Source: Streptomyces sp. WAC 04229 (lineage in GTDB: Bacteria > Actinomycetota > Actinomycetes > Streptomycetales > Streptomycetaceae). From it: a stretch of DNA of 39,746 bases. Shown piece after piece: positions 16,150 to 25,081 of this stretch (positions within the stretch are counted from its first letter, which is position 1; each line of letters begins with the position of its first letter). The translations under genes were made by a program, and so were the position numbers. The stretch lies in NCBI RefSeq assembly GCF_003947455.1, contig NZ_QHJH01000056.1, positions 1 to 39,746 of the forward strand. The letters run 5' to 3'. The notes beneath the pieces were generated by a model. That model ran no database searches. It was not told the DNA's origin and was given only the letters and a program-made list of their open reading frames with translations.

Positions 16150-17091
16150 ATGCGTCCGACCTCATCCCGCACCCGGCTCGCCACCGTCTCCGCGCTGACC
16201 GCCCTCGGCGCCTTCGCCTCCCTGGGCACGGCGACGGCCGCCGGCCCCACGCTGAACGGCGAGTGGGCTCCCTTCACCCGCTGCCCCGTAGACGCCCCGG
16301 CGATGCTGGCCGCCGACGGCGTCGAGAAGACCCCGCAGTGTGTGGTGTCCACCTCCGCCAGCGGCTCCATCAAACTGGGCAACACCACGGTGGTCACGGG
16401 CCGGACCAACCTGCAGATCGGCGTCGTGCAGAACGCGGACGGCACCAGCTCGGTCGTCGCCCCGGCCTCCGGCGCGCTCGTCGCCGAGCCCGCCTCCGTG
16501 CCCGGGGGACTGCTCGGCCTGATGTGCCCGAGCGACATCTTCGTGATCACGGGCATCTGCGAGTCGCTGGAGAACTCCAGCCTCAACAAGATCACCGCGA
16601 CCATGGAGTCCGTCGGCGCGCCCTACGCCTTCGACCAGACCGCGGGCGTCCTCACCGACATGCCGATCGTGGCCCTGCCGGTCCGCATCCACCTGGAGAA
16701 CCCGCTGCTCGGCGACAAGTGCTACATCGGGTCCGCCGCCAAGCCGATCGTCCTGCGGCCGGAGAACCGCAACTTCCCGGACTTCGGGATGTCCTTCTTC
16801 CGGGGCGACGGCACCGTGGACGAGGCCGGCGAGATGAGCCGGATCAACCTCACCGGCGCCACCCAGAACGACAGCACCTTCGCGGTGCCCGGCGCCACCG
16901 GCTGCGGCCTGAACGTCGGTCTGATCAACGCGGCGGTCAACGCGAAGACCGGACTGCCCTCCGCCGCCGGGAACAACAGCCTGACCCTCGCCAACACCCA
17001 GACCCACCTCACCGGCCTCAACGCGCCCGGGACCGTCGTCCCCGACGCCGGCCGGGTACTGGCCGAGAACTGGCACTCCGCCGTCAACTAA
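16150..17091 (+). CDS. Exported protein of unknown function, third of the set
   Basis: A 313-residue protein with signal peptide (about 1-31, ending GTATAA) and a long mature region without membrane helices. It has about eight cysteines and repeated short beta-strand-like stretches, for example KLGNTTVVTGRTNLQIGVV near 73-91. No catalytic motif or known domain is recognised. ATG 16150 has AAGGAAGG upstream. It is 47 bases after the DUF6801-like gene, so the two are likely co-transcribed. The three exported proteins look like a functional group placed back to back with the Mce importer. Confidence 0.8.
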   Translation: MRPTSSRTRLATVSALTALGAFASLGTATAAGPTLNGEWAPFTRCPVDAPAMLAADGVEKTPQCVVSTSASGSIKLGNTTVVTGRTNLQIGVVQNADGTSSVVAPASGALVAEPASVPGGLLGLMCPSDIFVITGICESLENSSLNKITATMESVGAPYAFDQTAGVLTDMPIVALPVRIHLENPLLGDKCYIGSAAKPIVLRPENRNFPDFGMSFFRGDGTVDEAGEMSRINLTGATQNDSTFAVPGATGCGLNVGLINAAVNAKTGLPSAAGNNSLTLANTQTHLTGLNAPGTVVPDAGRVLAENWHSAVN

Positions 17092-17134
17092 CGGCCAAAG
17101 GTGCACACAACAAGCGCACGATTGCTCCCCAAGA

Positions 17135-17144
17135 GATGTACATC
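17135..17144. promoter_or_regulatory. 10-base palindrome upstream of the PucR-type regulator
   Basis: GATGTACATC is a perfect palindrome in the 183-base gap before the regulator gene. It may be an operator, possibly for autoregulation, but no promoter could be placed around it with confidence. Confidence 0.3.
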
Positions 17145-17274
17145 ACACCCAAGTTGATTTACCGTCGGCTAGCCAAGCCGGTGAACGCCTGGTGGACCGG
17201 CCAGGTTCCACCCCACGCGAGACGGAACCCGGCCGGCCATCCCACCGGACATGTCGCAGAGCAAGGGAATACTC

Positions 17275-18486
17275 ATGCCCTCCATCGCGCGTCCTTCGGT
17301 GCTCGGTGAACCGCTCGACCCCCTGCCCAAGAAGTTCGCGGCCTTCATGCGGCCGCTGCTCCCGGGGCTGCTGAACGAGATACGCATCGAGGTCACCCGC
17401 AGCTACCCGGTGTACGGCAGGCTGCTCAACGGCCCGGACGGGGACGCGATCCGGCAGGGGGTCGAGCAGGCGCTGACCGCCTTCGTGGACCGGATCGACA
17501 ACCCCGGCAGCAGCTCGGAGGTGCGGAACGAACTGCTGCGCAGGTTCGGCAGGGTGGAGGCCTACGAGGGCCGCGACCTGGAGGTCCTGCAGGGCGCCTA
17601 CCGGCTCGGCGCCCGCATCGCACTGCGCCGGGCCAAGACCCTGGGACGGCAGTACAGCCTCTCCCCCGCGCTGATCCTCGCCTTCGCCGACGCCCTCTTC
17701 GCCTACGTCGAGGAGCTGGAGGCGATCACCCGCGAGGGGTACGCGGAGGTCCGGGAGCGGGCGGCCTCCGAGGAGTCCGCGTTACGAAGACAATTACTCC
17801 ACTTCCTGCTGACCGCCTCGCCGCTGCCCCGGACGACCATCTCGGAACTGTGCAAGGCCGCCGCCTGGGAGCTGCCCCGGTCGTGCTTCCTCGTCGCCCT
17901 GCACCATCCGGCGCCGGAACACCTCCAGACGGCACTCGACCGGGACGTCCTCACCGACCTGGACATCCCGCAGCCGCACCTGCTCGTCCCCGGGGACCTG
18001 ACCCCCGCCCGCCTCGACATGCTCCGTACGGCGCTGGACGGCACCCGCGCCGCGCTCGGCCTGACCGTACCGGTCGCGCAGGCCGCCGACTCCGTCCGCT
18101 GGGCCCGCCGTGTGCTGCAGCTCGTTGACGACGATGTCATCCCCGACGGTCCGCTGATCCGCTGCGAGGATCACCTGACGACGCTGTGGCTGCTGTCCGA
18201 CTCCGCCCTCGTCGACCGGATCGCGGCGCGTGAACTGGCCCCGCTCGACGAGCTGCCCGCCAGACGGCGCGACCGGCTCGTCGAGACCCTCCGCGTCCAC
18301 GTCTCCACCCGGGCGCCGGCCGAGCAGGTCGGCGAGGTGCTGGGCGTGCACGCCCAGACCGTCCGCTACCGCCTGCGGACACTGGACGCCTACCTCGGCG
18401 ACCGGCTCGCCGACCCCGACCACCGGTTCGCCATCGAGGTCGCCCTCCGCTCGCTGCACCTGCGCGGCCACGACGGCACGGACTGA
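17275..18486 (+). CDS. PucR-family transcriptional regulator
   Basis: A 403-residue regulator. The C-terminal helix-turn-helix of the PucR/CdaR type is clear at about 345-390 (APAEQVGEVLGVHAQTVRYRL, then the LDAYLGDRL helix). The N-terminal half (about 20-180) is helical and lacks recognisable ligand motifs; the middle (about 185-320) matches the GGDEF-like sensor region found in these proteins. I start at ATG 17275, which has AAGGGA seven bases upstream; an in-frame ATG at 17251 has no site. Its place right after the exported-protein genes makes it the best local candidate to control them and the mce operon, but no operator link is proven. Confidence 0.85.
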   Translation: MPSIARPSVLGEPLDPLPKKFAAFMRPLLPGLLNEIRIEVTRSYPVYGRLLNGPDGDAIRQGVEQALTAFVDRIDNPGSSSEVRNELLRRFGRVEAYEGRDLEVLQGAYRLGARIALRRAKTLGRQYSLSPALILAFADALFAYVEELEAITREGYAEVRERAASEESALRRQLLHFLLTASPLPRTTISELCKAAAWELPRSCFLVALHHPAPEHLQTALDRDVLTDLDIPQPHLLVPGDLTPARLDMLRTALDGTRAALGLTVPVAQAADSVRWARRVLQLVDDDVIPDGPLIRCEDHLTTLWLLSDSALVDRIAARELAPLDELPARRRDRLVETLRVHVSTRAPAEQVGEVLGVHAQTVRYRLRTLDAYLGDRLADPDHRFAIEVALRSLHLRGHDGTD

Positions 18487-18625
18487 TCCCGCGTCGGGCG
18501 AACACCGGGTGTCGCAGATGGCCTGCGGGTGAATTCGAACGGCAGACTCACCGAATCCGCGGGCCCCTTCCCCTCCCCGCCGCCACCATGGCCTCCCATG
18601 TCACCGTCCTGAGGGGGAGGCGGAC

Positions 18626-20182
18626 GTGAGTCTGTCGTGGGAGTCCGTGGCCGCCGTCCTGGGTCTGACGGTGCCCGTCGTGGCCGCGCTGTGGGAGTTC
18701 GTGCTGGCGGGCCGCAAGAGGCTCGGCTACCGCGTCCAGTTGGACACCACCATCCGGGACTCGGCCGCCTCGGGGCCGGAGACGACGGTGCTCCAGCGCA
18801 TGCAGTGGGACGGGACGAACCTGCGCGACCCGTCGGTCGTGCTGCTGCGGATCGAGAACGCCGGCTGGAGCCCCGTGGTCGCCGACGACTACGTCGCTCC
18901 CGCCAACGACCCCGTGGGCATCAGCATCGCCTTCCCCGGCCGCCGGGTGGTCGGCATGACGGTGACGGAGCGCAGTCCCCAGGTGCCGCCCACCTTCTTC
19001 GTCCCGGGAGCCGAGGGGTTCGAGACCACGGGCAGGGTCATCAAGCTGCCCAAGGTGATACTGAACCGCAGGGCGCACTACAAGGTCCTGGCGGTCCTGG
19101 ACCGTGAAGAGGGCTTCACCGAGCCCGAGTTCCCCGAGCCGGAGGTCACCGCGGGGGTCGTCGGCGGAGTGCGCGGCGGGAACATCAAGAAGACCGCGTA
19201 CTACCCGTTCGCCTCCCGGCAGGTCCGCTGGCTGCTCGCCTCGCTCATCCTGGTGAGCGCCACCCAGTCCGCGCTCACCTTCGCCGGGGGAGACGACACG
19301 GCCGCGCCGCTGGACTGCGCCGCCGGGACGCTGCACCTGTCGGGTTCCACGGCCTTCGCGCCGGTGCTGCGGGAGGCCGCGGAGCAGTACGAGCGGACCT
19401 GCCCGGACGCCCGTATCCCGCTGACCGCCAACTCGTTCAAGGGCAGCGTCGACGGTCTCGACACCCTCGCCGCCGCGGGCGCCGACGCCGCACTCACCGA
19501 CGGCCGGGGCCTGGGGAACAGGCTGTCGTTCAGCGACGGGCCGAAGTCCGACGGCCGTCCGCAGCTGCTCCCCCGACCCGTCGCCCTGTCGCTGTTCACG
19601 CTGGTCGTGCACGAGAACGCCGGGGTCCGGGACCTGTCCCTGAGGCAGGTCCGGGACATCTACGCCGGGCGCGTCACCGACTGGAGCCAGGTCGGGGGCA
19701 ACGACGTACCCGTCCGCCTGGTCAGCCGGAACCCCGGCTCGGGCACCCGGACCACGCTGGAACAGCAGGTCCTCGGCGGCCGGGCGCTCCCGGCGGTCAC
19801 CACGGCCGACTGCGCGGGGCTGGCTCCGGACCGGCCGGGCCGCTGCGAGGTGGGCGGTACCGCGACCCTGCTCGACACGGTGGCCTCCACCCCGGGCGCC
19901 CTCGGCCACAGCGAGGTCGGCGCCGCCTCGGCGCGGGACGACGTCCGGCAGGTCCGCATCGACGGCTACCCGGCCACCCTGGAGGGCGCCGACGAGGGGG
20001 CGTACCCGTACTGGCAGACGGAGATCGCCTACACCTACGGCGAACCGCCGGCCGACTCGATCGCCGCGGGCTTCCTGCGCTACCTCGCCGACGAGGTCGG
20101 CAAGGACGTCATCCGCTCCAAGGGCCACCGCCCCTGCTCCGAACTGGACAAGCCCCTGCTCTGCCGCCCGGACGGGGCGTGA
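18626..20182 (+). CDS. Membrane protein with PstS-like periplasmic binding domain
   Basis: A 518-residue protein. A first hydrophobic helix (about 8-27) precedes a beta-rich soluble domain (about 32-195), then a second helix (about 201-220) leads into a type 2 periplasmic-binding fold (about 232-518). The latter has the phosphate/anion-loop LSGSTAF at 238-244 and NPGSGTR at 369-375, as in PstS. With two helices, the binding domain would be outside and the middle domain inside the cell, so it looks like an anchored sensor rather than a free transporter component; no permease or ATPase is adjacent. GTG 18626 has GGGGGAGG upstream. A histidine phosphatase follows by 57 bases. Phosphate or another anion is a guess from the family. 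Confidence 0.8.
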   Translation: MSLSWESVAAVLGLTVPVVAALWEFVLAGRKRLGYRVQLDTTIRDSAASGPETTVLQRMQWDGTNLRDPSVVLLRIENAGWSPVVADDYVAPANDPVGISIAFPGRRVVGMTVTERSPQVPPTFFVPGAEGFETTGRVIKLPKVILNRRAHYKVLAVLDREEGFTEPEFPEPEVTAGVVGGVRGGNIKKTAYYPFASRQVRWLLASLILVSATQSALTFAGGDDTAAPLDCAAGTLHLSGSTAFAPVLREAAEQYERTCPDARIPLTANSFKGSVDGLDTLAAAGADAALTDGRGLGNRLSFSDGPKSDGRPQLLPRPVALSLFTLVVHENAGVRDLSLRQVRDIYAGRVTDWSQVGGNDVPVRLVSRNPGSGTRTTLEQQVLGGRALPAVTTADCAGLAPDRPGRCEVGGTATLLDTVASTPGALGHSEVGAASARDDVRQVRIDGYPATLEGADEGAYPYWQTEIAYTYGEPPADSIAAGFLRYLADEVGKDVIRSKGHRPCSELDKPLLCRPDGA

Positions 20183-20239
20183 GGCGGGGATGGCACAGTG
20201 GGGAGTCCCCGTCCCGGCTCAAGGGAGACTGATCCGTCG

Positions 20240-20908
20240 ATGCGACTGCTGCTCATACGGCACGGCCAGACCCCGTCCAACCTCAAGCACCTGCTGGACA
20301 CGGCCGCACCCGGTCCCGCGCTGACACCGTTGGGGCAGGAGCAGGCGGACGCGCTCCCTCAGGCGCTGGCGGCGGAGCGGATCGACGCCCTCTACGCGTC
20401 GACGCTGCTGCGCACCCGGCTCACCGCGGCGCCGCTGGCGGCCCGGACGGGTCTGGAGATCGTGGTGCGGGACGGCATCCGGGAGCTGTCCGCCGGTGAT
20501 CTGGAGATGCGGGGCGACCGGGAGGCCGTCGAGACGTACCTGACCACCGCGCTCGCCTGGTCGGCGGGGGACACCGCGCGCCGTGTGCCGGGCGGGGAGA
20601 ACGGCGTGGAGGCGCTGGCGCGTTTCGACGCCGTGGTCGAGGAGGCCGCGGCCACCGGGGCCGGGGCCGTGGCCATGGTCAGTCACGGCGCCGTGATCCG
20701 TACGTGGGCGGCGGCCCGGGCGGAGAACATCGACGCCGGCTTCGCCGCCGCCCACGGGCTGGGGAACACCGGTGTCGTCGTCCTGTCCGGCGCCCCGGAC
20801 GCGGGATGGCGCGTCCTGCACTGGGAGGGCCGGCCCGTCGGCCCCGAGGACGGCGGCCCGCGCGAGGGCGGTCCCGCCGGGGAGAGCGTCGAGGACGCCG
20901 CCGGCTGA
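20240..20908 (+). CDS. Histidine phosphatase (phosphoglycerate mutase-like) family protein
   Basis: A 222-residue cytoplasmic enzyme. The catalytic RHG is at 7-9 (His8 is the phosphorylated residue), Glu82 (IRELSAGDLE) is the likely proton donor and the second histidine is in VSHGAV (His149). Substrate is not readable; the family covers sugar phosphates, nucleotides and cofactors. I chose ATG 20240 because the RHG motif must sit near the N-terminus. It probably shares a transcript with the PstS-like gene. The C-terminal 25 residues are a Gly/Pro/Glu tail. Confidence 0.88.
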   Translation: MRLLLIRHGQTPSNLKHLLDTAAPGPALTPLGQEQADALPQALAAERIDALYASTLLRTRLTAAPLAARTGLEIVVRDGIRELSAGDLEMRGDREAVETYLTTALAWSAGDTARRVPGGENGVEALARFDAVVEEAAATGAGAVAMVSHGAVIRTWAAARAENIDAGFAAAHGLGNTGVVVLSGAPDAGWRVLHWEGRPVGPEDGGPREGGPAGESVEDAAG

Positions 20909-20941
20909 CCGCCGGGGGCCCGCGGGCCGGCCGCCGGTCAG
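20905..20941. terminator. Bidirectional hairpin between convergent genes
   Basis: CTGACCGCCGG (20905-20915) pairs with CCGCCGGTCAG (20931-20941) with one mismatch, enclosing a further GCCCGCGGGC palindrome. Both stop codons (histidine phosphatase and DUF4360 gene) lie in the stem arms, so the terminator is embedded in the gene ends. Confidence 0.7.
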
Positions 20942-21591
20942 GACTCCGGGCACTCCTTCCACGCCAGGTGGTAGACGGTGCTGATGTCGCCGTCCGTCGA
21001 GTCCATCGTCATGAAGCTCACCTTGGCGGGGTCGGAGGTGCCCGTGCTCACCCGCAGCTCCGTGTTGATGTTGAAGTTGCGCTGCACCCCGCAGGGCGCC
21101 CAGACCAGCTGGGCCCAGTCGGTGGTGTCGGTGGCCTGCCAGTTGTCGTTGAGCGGGCCGCCGAAGGGGTGGGTGCGGAACTCCGTGTTCGGGGAGCCCT
21201 GGAAGTAGTACGAGGCCCGCTGGGTGCCCTTGGCGCCGGACTGGAGGGCCGCGAAGCCGCGGTAGTCGGCGCTGGCGACGGCGTAGGTGAAGCCCTGCGG
21301 GACGTGGACGAGCAGGTTGAGCTGGCAGTTCTTGCGGAAGTCGGTGGGCGCGGAGTCGCCGCCCGCCTTGGCGAGGTAGTCGCTGTAGGTGACGGTGAAC
21401 GCGGTGTTGTCGTCGGAGACGGCGACGGCCGCCGTGCCCTGCGGACAGCCGGAGCCGTTCACCGTGGCGACCTTGATGACGATCTTGTCCGGCGGCGGGT
21501 CCTCGAACCCGCCGGAGGGCTGGTGCTGCGCGGGCAGCGCGGAGGTGAGCAGTGCGGCGATGGTGCCGCTCAGGAGCAGGCCCGTGGCCAT
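20938..21591 (-). CDS. Secreted DUF4360 family protein
   Basis: A 217-residue protein with a signal peptide (about 1-20). The mature domain carries the DUF4360 features: NGSGCPQGTAAVAVS near 43-57, the NCQLNLLVHVPQGFTYAV strand near 98-115, a central YRGFAAL, and a WAPCG near 175, four cysteines in all that likely form two disulfides. The family is common in actinobacteria and fungi, function unknown. ATG 21591 has GGGAG four bases upstream, which decides it over an ATG 45 codons earlier. Confidence 0.85.
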   Translation of the reverse strand: MATGLLLSGTIAALLTSALPAQHQPSGGFEDPPPDKIVIKVATVNGSGCPQGTAAVAVSDDNTAFTVTYSDYLAKAGGDSAPTDFRKNCQLNLLVHVPQGFTYAVASADYRGFAALQSGAKGTQRASYYFQGSPNTEFRTHPFGGPLNDNWQATDTTDWAQLVWAPCGVQRNFNINTELRVSTGTSDPAKVSFMTMDSTDGDISTVYHLAWKECPES

Positions 21592-21762
21592 GCGTCTCCC
21601 ATCCCGGTCAGTGGGGGGTGAATGTTTAATGCGTTCGCCATCTACACGTGTTCTGCACATGACATTCACGCAACGTCCGCATCGTAGGGACGCCCGCCGG
21701 GTGCGGACAGATGCCTCCCCGGCCATTCACACCGGCCGGTTCCCACCCCGTACGCCTGTGAC

Positions 21763-22221
21763 CTAGGGGTTCTCCCAGGCGGCCGGTTCCGCCGCCAGGG
21801 CCCGGACCGGGTCCGGCAGCGCGTCCGCCGCGAGGTCGGCGATGGTCACGCCCTCCAGGATCCGGCGCACGTTGGCGCGCAGCGCCACCCACAGCGGCAG
21901 CAGGGGCCCCGCCGTGCCCGTGTACACCAGCCCCGTCGGCCGCTCCCCGCGCACGGAGACGATCGGGCCGTCCACCGCCCGGATCACGTCGGCCACCGTG
22001 ATGGCCGACGCCTCGCGCGCCAGCCGGTACCCGCCGCCCCCGCCGCGCCGGCTCTCGACGATGCCGCCACGCCGGAGATCACCGAGGATCCCCTCCAGAA
22101 ATTTGTGCGGAATGTCCTGGACGGTGGCCACGTCCTCCGCCTTGACCGGCCGGTCGTCCTGCTGGACGGCCAGTTCCAGTACCGCCCGCACCGCGTAGTC
22201 CGCACGCGCCGAGATCCTCAT
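21763..22221 (-). CDS. Rrf2-family transcriptional regulator, cysteine-free
   Basis: A 152-residue regulator beginning MRISARADYAVRA, the usual Rrf2 N-terminus, with winged helix (about 1-75, including RRGGGGGYRLARE) and a short dimerisation helix. There is no cysteine in the whole protein, so it cannot hold an iron-sulfur cluster through cysteines as IscR and NsrR do; another signal or none must be used. ATG 22221 fits family length, though an ATG three codons upstream is equally possible since neither has a clear ribosome site. Divergent from the GH35-like gene, 94 bases apart. Confidence 0.87.
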   Translation of the reverse strand: MRISARADYAVRAVLELAVQQDDRPVKAEDVATVQDIPHKFLEGILGDLRRGGIVESRRGGGGGYRLAREASAITVADVIRAVDGPIVSVRGERPTGLVYTGTAGPLLPLWVALRANVRRILEGVTIADLAADALPDPVRALAAEPAAWENP

Positions 22222-22315
22222 ACCGACCATTGTGCGGTCCGCTGGAAGAATGGCCGGGCACAGACGGTCCCGCTCACGCGGCAGCACCGGAAGCACGGCA
22301 ACAGGAGAGGCTCCC

Positions 22316-25069
22316 TTGGAGCTCAGCAGTCTCAGCAGACGAGCGTTCAGCGCCCTCGCGGGCACCACCGTCCTCGGGCTCGCGCTCGGCGGCAGCGTGA
22401 GCGGCGCGGCGCTGACCGGTCCCCCCGGCCCCGTGCCCACCGGCCCGCCGCCCGGGCCGCCCGGCGCCGACGGGCGGCGCCACCGGGTCGCCCTGGACCG
22501 GTACTCCCTGCTGGTGGACGGCAGACGGCTGTCGCTGTGGTCCGGTGAACTGCACCCCTTCCGGCTGCCCAGCCCGTCCCTGTGGCGGGACGTGCTCCAG
22601 AAGATGCGGGCGTACGGCCACAACGCGGTCAGCGTCCGCCTCGCCTGGAACCAGCACTCCCCCGCCCCGGGCGCGTACGACTTCACCGGCGTCCGCGACC
22701 TCGACCTGTTCCTGCGGACGGCCGCGGAGAGCCGTCTGTACGTCGTGGTCCACCCCGGCCCGTACATCGGCGCCGACGTGGACGCGGGCGGCCTGCCCGG
22801 CTGGCTGGCGGCCACCGGGGCCCGGCCCAGGACCACCGACCCCGCCTACCTGCGCCACGCCGACGAGTGGCTGAGCCGGGTCAACTCGGTCGTCGCCCGG
22901 CACCAGTTCACCCGGGGCACCGGCACCGTCCTGCTCTACCGGGCCGACGCCCCCGACCGCGCCGGCCTGACCCACCTGCACGAGCGGATCCGCGCCGACG
23001 GCATCGACGTACCCCTGCTGCACGCCGGCACCACCCTCGCCTGGGACGAGCCGGAGCGGACCCGGGACGCCGCCGAGGCGCGGCGGGTGCACCTCGACGG
23101 CCTGGCGCGCGGGACCACGCTGCACAACGTCCGCATGGCCTACGGCGGCACCTCGTGGGGCTGGCTGCCCGCGCCGTCGGCGCCCACCCCCGCCTACGAC
23201 CCGGCCGCCGCCATCGACGAGGCGCGCCGGCCCACCGCCGAACTCGCCCCGCTCCACCAGCTCGGGCACCTGCTGCGCCACGTCCCCGACTTCACCCGGC
23301 TCGACGAGGCGGCTCAGGTCCGGGCCGCGGACGCCCGCGTCCAGGTGCGGCACCTGGCCAACCCGGACACCGGCGCCCACGCCTACGTGCTGCGCAACGA
23401 CTCCGCCGCCGCCGTCACCTCCACCGTCCCGATGGACGGGACCGACGTCGAGGTCACCGTCCCCGCCCGCGACGCCAAGCTGCTCGCCACCGGCCTCCAC
23501 CTGGGCGCGGGACGGAAACTGGCGTACGCCACCGTGCAGCCCATGCTGTCCCTGAGCGTGGGGCGGGTGGACATCGCCGCGTTCGTGGGGCGGGCCGGGG
23601 AGATGGCGCACCTGGTCCTCGACTGCCCGCAGGAGCCCTGGCCGACCCGGCTGGACGAGGAGGCCGCCTGGGTGTTCGACCACGGAAAGCTGCACGTGAC
23701 CGTCCCGCTCAAGGAGGACCGGCTGACCCGAGTGCGGGTGCGCGGCGCCGATTCCGACCGCACCCTGCTGCTGCTCCTCGCCGACGACGCCGCCTCACTG
23801 CGGCTGTGGCCGTACGAGACGCCGTCGGGCCGGGTCCTGGTCCGCGGCCCGGAACTGCTGCGCGAGGCCGTGCTGGACGGGGACACGATCCGGCTGGCCG
23901 GTGACACCGTCGACGAGCGCGAGCTGGAGGTGTGGGCGCCGCGCGGCATCGGCCGGGTCACCTGGAACGGCACGGCGGTGCAGGCGTCCCTCGGCCGCGC
24001 CCAGAGCCTGATGACGGTGTGGCCGCTGCCCGGCGTGCCCGAGGTGGCGCTGCCCGGACTCGACGGCTGGCGTCGCCGGACCGAGAACCCCGAGTCCGCG
24101 CCGGAGTACGGCGACTCGGGGTGGACGGTCGCCGACCGGCGGACCTCGCACAGCACCACCCCGGTGCCCGGCGGACAGCCCGTGCTCTTCGCCGACGACT
24201 ACGGCTACCACTACGGCGACGTCTGGTACCGCGCCCGCCTCACCGGGGCCGCCGGTCTGGAGTCGGTCTCCCTGTCCTACGCCACCGGCGCGCGCGGCCT
24301 GCTGATGGCGTGGCTGGACGGCGAACCGCTGGGCGTCCACCGTCCGGACGGCGGGGACGACGGGCCGGACACCCGGACCGGCACGGCCGAACTGGGCGTG
24401 CCGGCGGCTCTGCGCGGAACCCGGCGGGAGCGCGCCGACGGCGGCGACTCGGCCGTCCTGTCCGTTCTGGTCCGGCGCACCCAGCACGGCCAGGACGACC
24501 CGCGGGCGGCCCGCGGACTGACGTCGGCCGCCTTCGAGGGGGCCTCGCCCGACGTGCGCTGGCGGATCCGGGGCGCGGTCGCGCCCGACCCCGTGCGCGG
24601 GCCGCTCAACCACGGCGGGCTGTACGGGGAACGGCACGGCTGGTACCTGCCGGGGTACGACGACGGCGACTGGGAGAAGGCGTCCCCGGCGGACCTCCCG
24701 CGCGAGGACCGGCGCCAGGGCGTGACCTGGTACCGGACCACGTTCCGGCTGGACGTGCCGCCGGAGGTGGACGCCTCGGTCGGCCTCGTCCTCGACGACG
24801 CCCCGGACGGCGACCACCGCGTCCAGGTCTTCCTGAACGGCTGGAACATGGGCGAGTACGCGGCCGGCGGCACCGGCGCGGCCCACACCTTCGTCCTGCC
24901 CAACGGCATCCTGCGCACCCGGGCCGCCGCCAACACCCTGGCCCTGGCGGTGCTGGCCGACGGCGAGTCGGCACCGGGGCCCGGGACGGTACGGCTGGAG
25001 CTGCTGGGCAGCGCGGCCGGAGGGGTACCGGTGAAGCCGGTCGCCTCCCCCGGCCGGCGCGGCGGCTGA
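22316..25069 (+). CDS. Tat-exported GH35-like protein lacking both catalytic glutamates
   Basis: A 917-residue protein. TTG 22316 has AGGAGAGG upstream and places a twin-arginine signal (LSRRAF, residues 6-11) at the N-terminus. The GH35 barrel is recognisable: LWSGELHPFRLPSPSLW (74-90), WNQHSPAPGAYDF (111-123), PGPYIGADVDAGGLPGWL (147-164) and GGTSWGW (277-283). But the strand that carries the acid/base Glu in QVENEYG reads TVLLYRADAPDR (204-215), the EFxxGWFDxWG nucleophile segment is absent, about 60-80 residues are missing, and the galactose-binding Glu of PYxxAE is Asp154. Downstream are two jelly-roll domains (about 580-700 and 760-890). Reading frame is intact. Likely a non-hydrolytic glycan-binding protein or an inactive relic. 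Confidence 0.87.
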   Translation: MELSSLSRRAFSALAGTTVLGLALGGSVSGAALTGPPGPVPTGPPPGPPGADGRRHRVALDRYSLLVDGRRLSLWSGELHPFRLPSPSLWRDVLQKMRAYGHNAVSVRLAWNQHSPAPGAYDFTGVRDLDLFLRTAAESRLYVVVHPGPYIGADVDAGGLPGWLAATGARPRTTDPAYLRHADEWLSRVNSVVARHQFTRGTGTVLLYRADAPDRAGLTHLHERIRADGIDVPLLHAGTTLAWDEPERTRDAAEARRVHLDGLARGTTLHNVRMAYGGTSWGWLPAPSAPTPAYDPAAAIDEARRPTAELAPLHQLGHLLRHVPDFTRLDEAAQVRAADARVQVRHLANPDTGAHAYVLRNDSAAAVTSTVPMDGTDVEVTVPARDAKLLATGLHLGAGRKLAYATVQPMLSLSVGRVDIAAFVGRAGEMAHLVLDCPQEPWPTRLDEEAAWVFDHGKLHVTVPLKEDRLTRVRVRGADSDRTLLLLLADDAASLRLWPYETPSGRVLVRGPELLREAVLDGDTIRLAGDTVDERELEVWAPRGIGRVTWNGTAVQASLGRAQSLMTVWPLPGVPEVALPGLDGWRRRTENPESAPEYGDSGWTVADRRTSHSTTPVPGGQPVLFADDYGYHYGDVWYRARLTGAAGLESVSLSYATGARGLLMAWLDGEPLGVHRPDGGDDGPDTRTGTAELGVPAALRGTRRERADGGDSAVLSVLVRRTQHGQDDPRAARGLTSAAFEGASPDVRWRIRGAVAPDPVRGPLNHGGLYGERHGWYLPGYDDGDWEKASPADLPREDRRQGVTWYRTTFRLDVPPEVDASVGLVLDDAPDGDHRVQVFLNGWNMGEYAAGGTGAAHTFVLPNGILRTRAAANTLALAVLADGESAPGPGTVRLELLGSAAGGVPVKPVASPGRRGG

Positions 25070-25081
25070 CCGGGCCGGGGC

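Noticed and set aside
21645..21661. CACGTG-N5-CACATG imperfect dyad upstream of the DUF4360 gene
   Set aside because: Only six-base arms with a mismatch and no promoter that fits around it.
22232..22315. Upstream start for the GH35-like protein
   Set aside because: It would place about 28 Arg/Ser-rich residues before the twin-arginine signal; TTG 22316 has a strong ribosome site and puts the signal at the N-terminus.
25070..25081. Terminator between the GH35-like and GH51 genes
   Set aside because: Only 12 bases separate the two stops; a GCTGA/TCAGC pairing exists but is too short to call.
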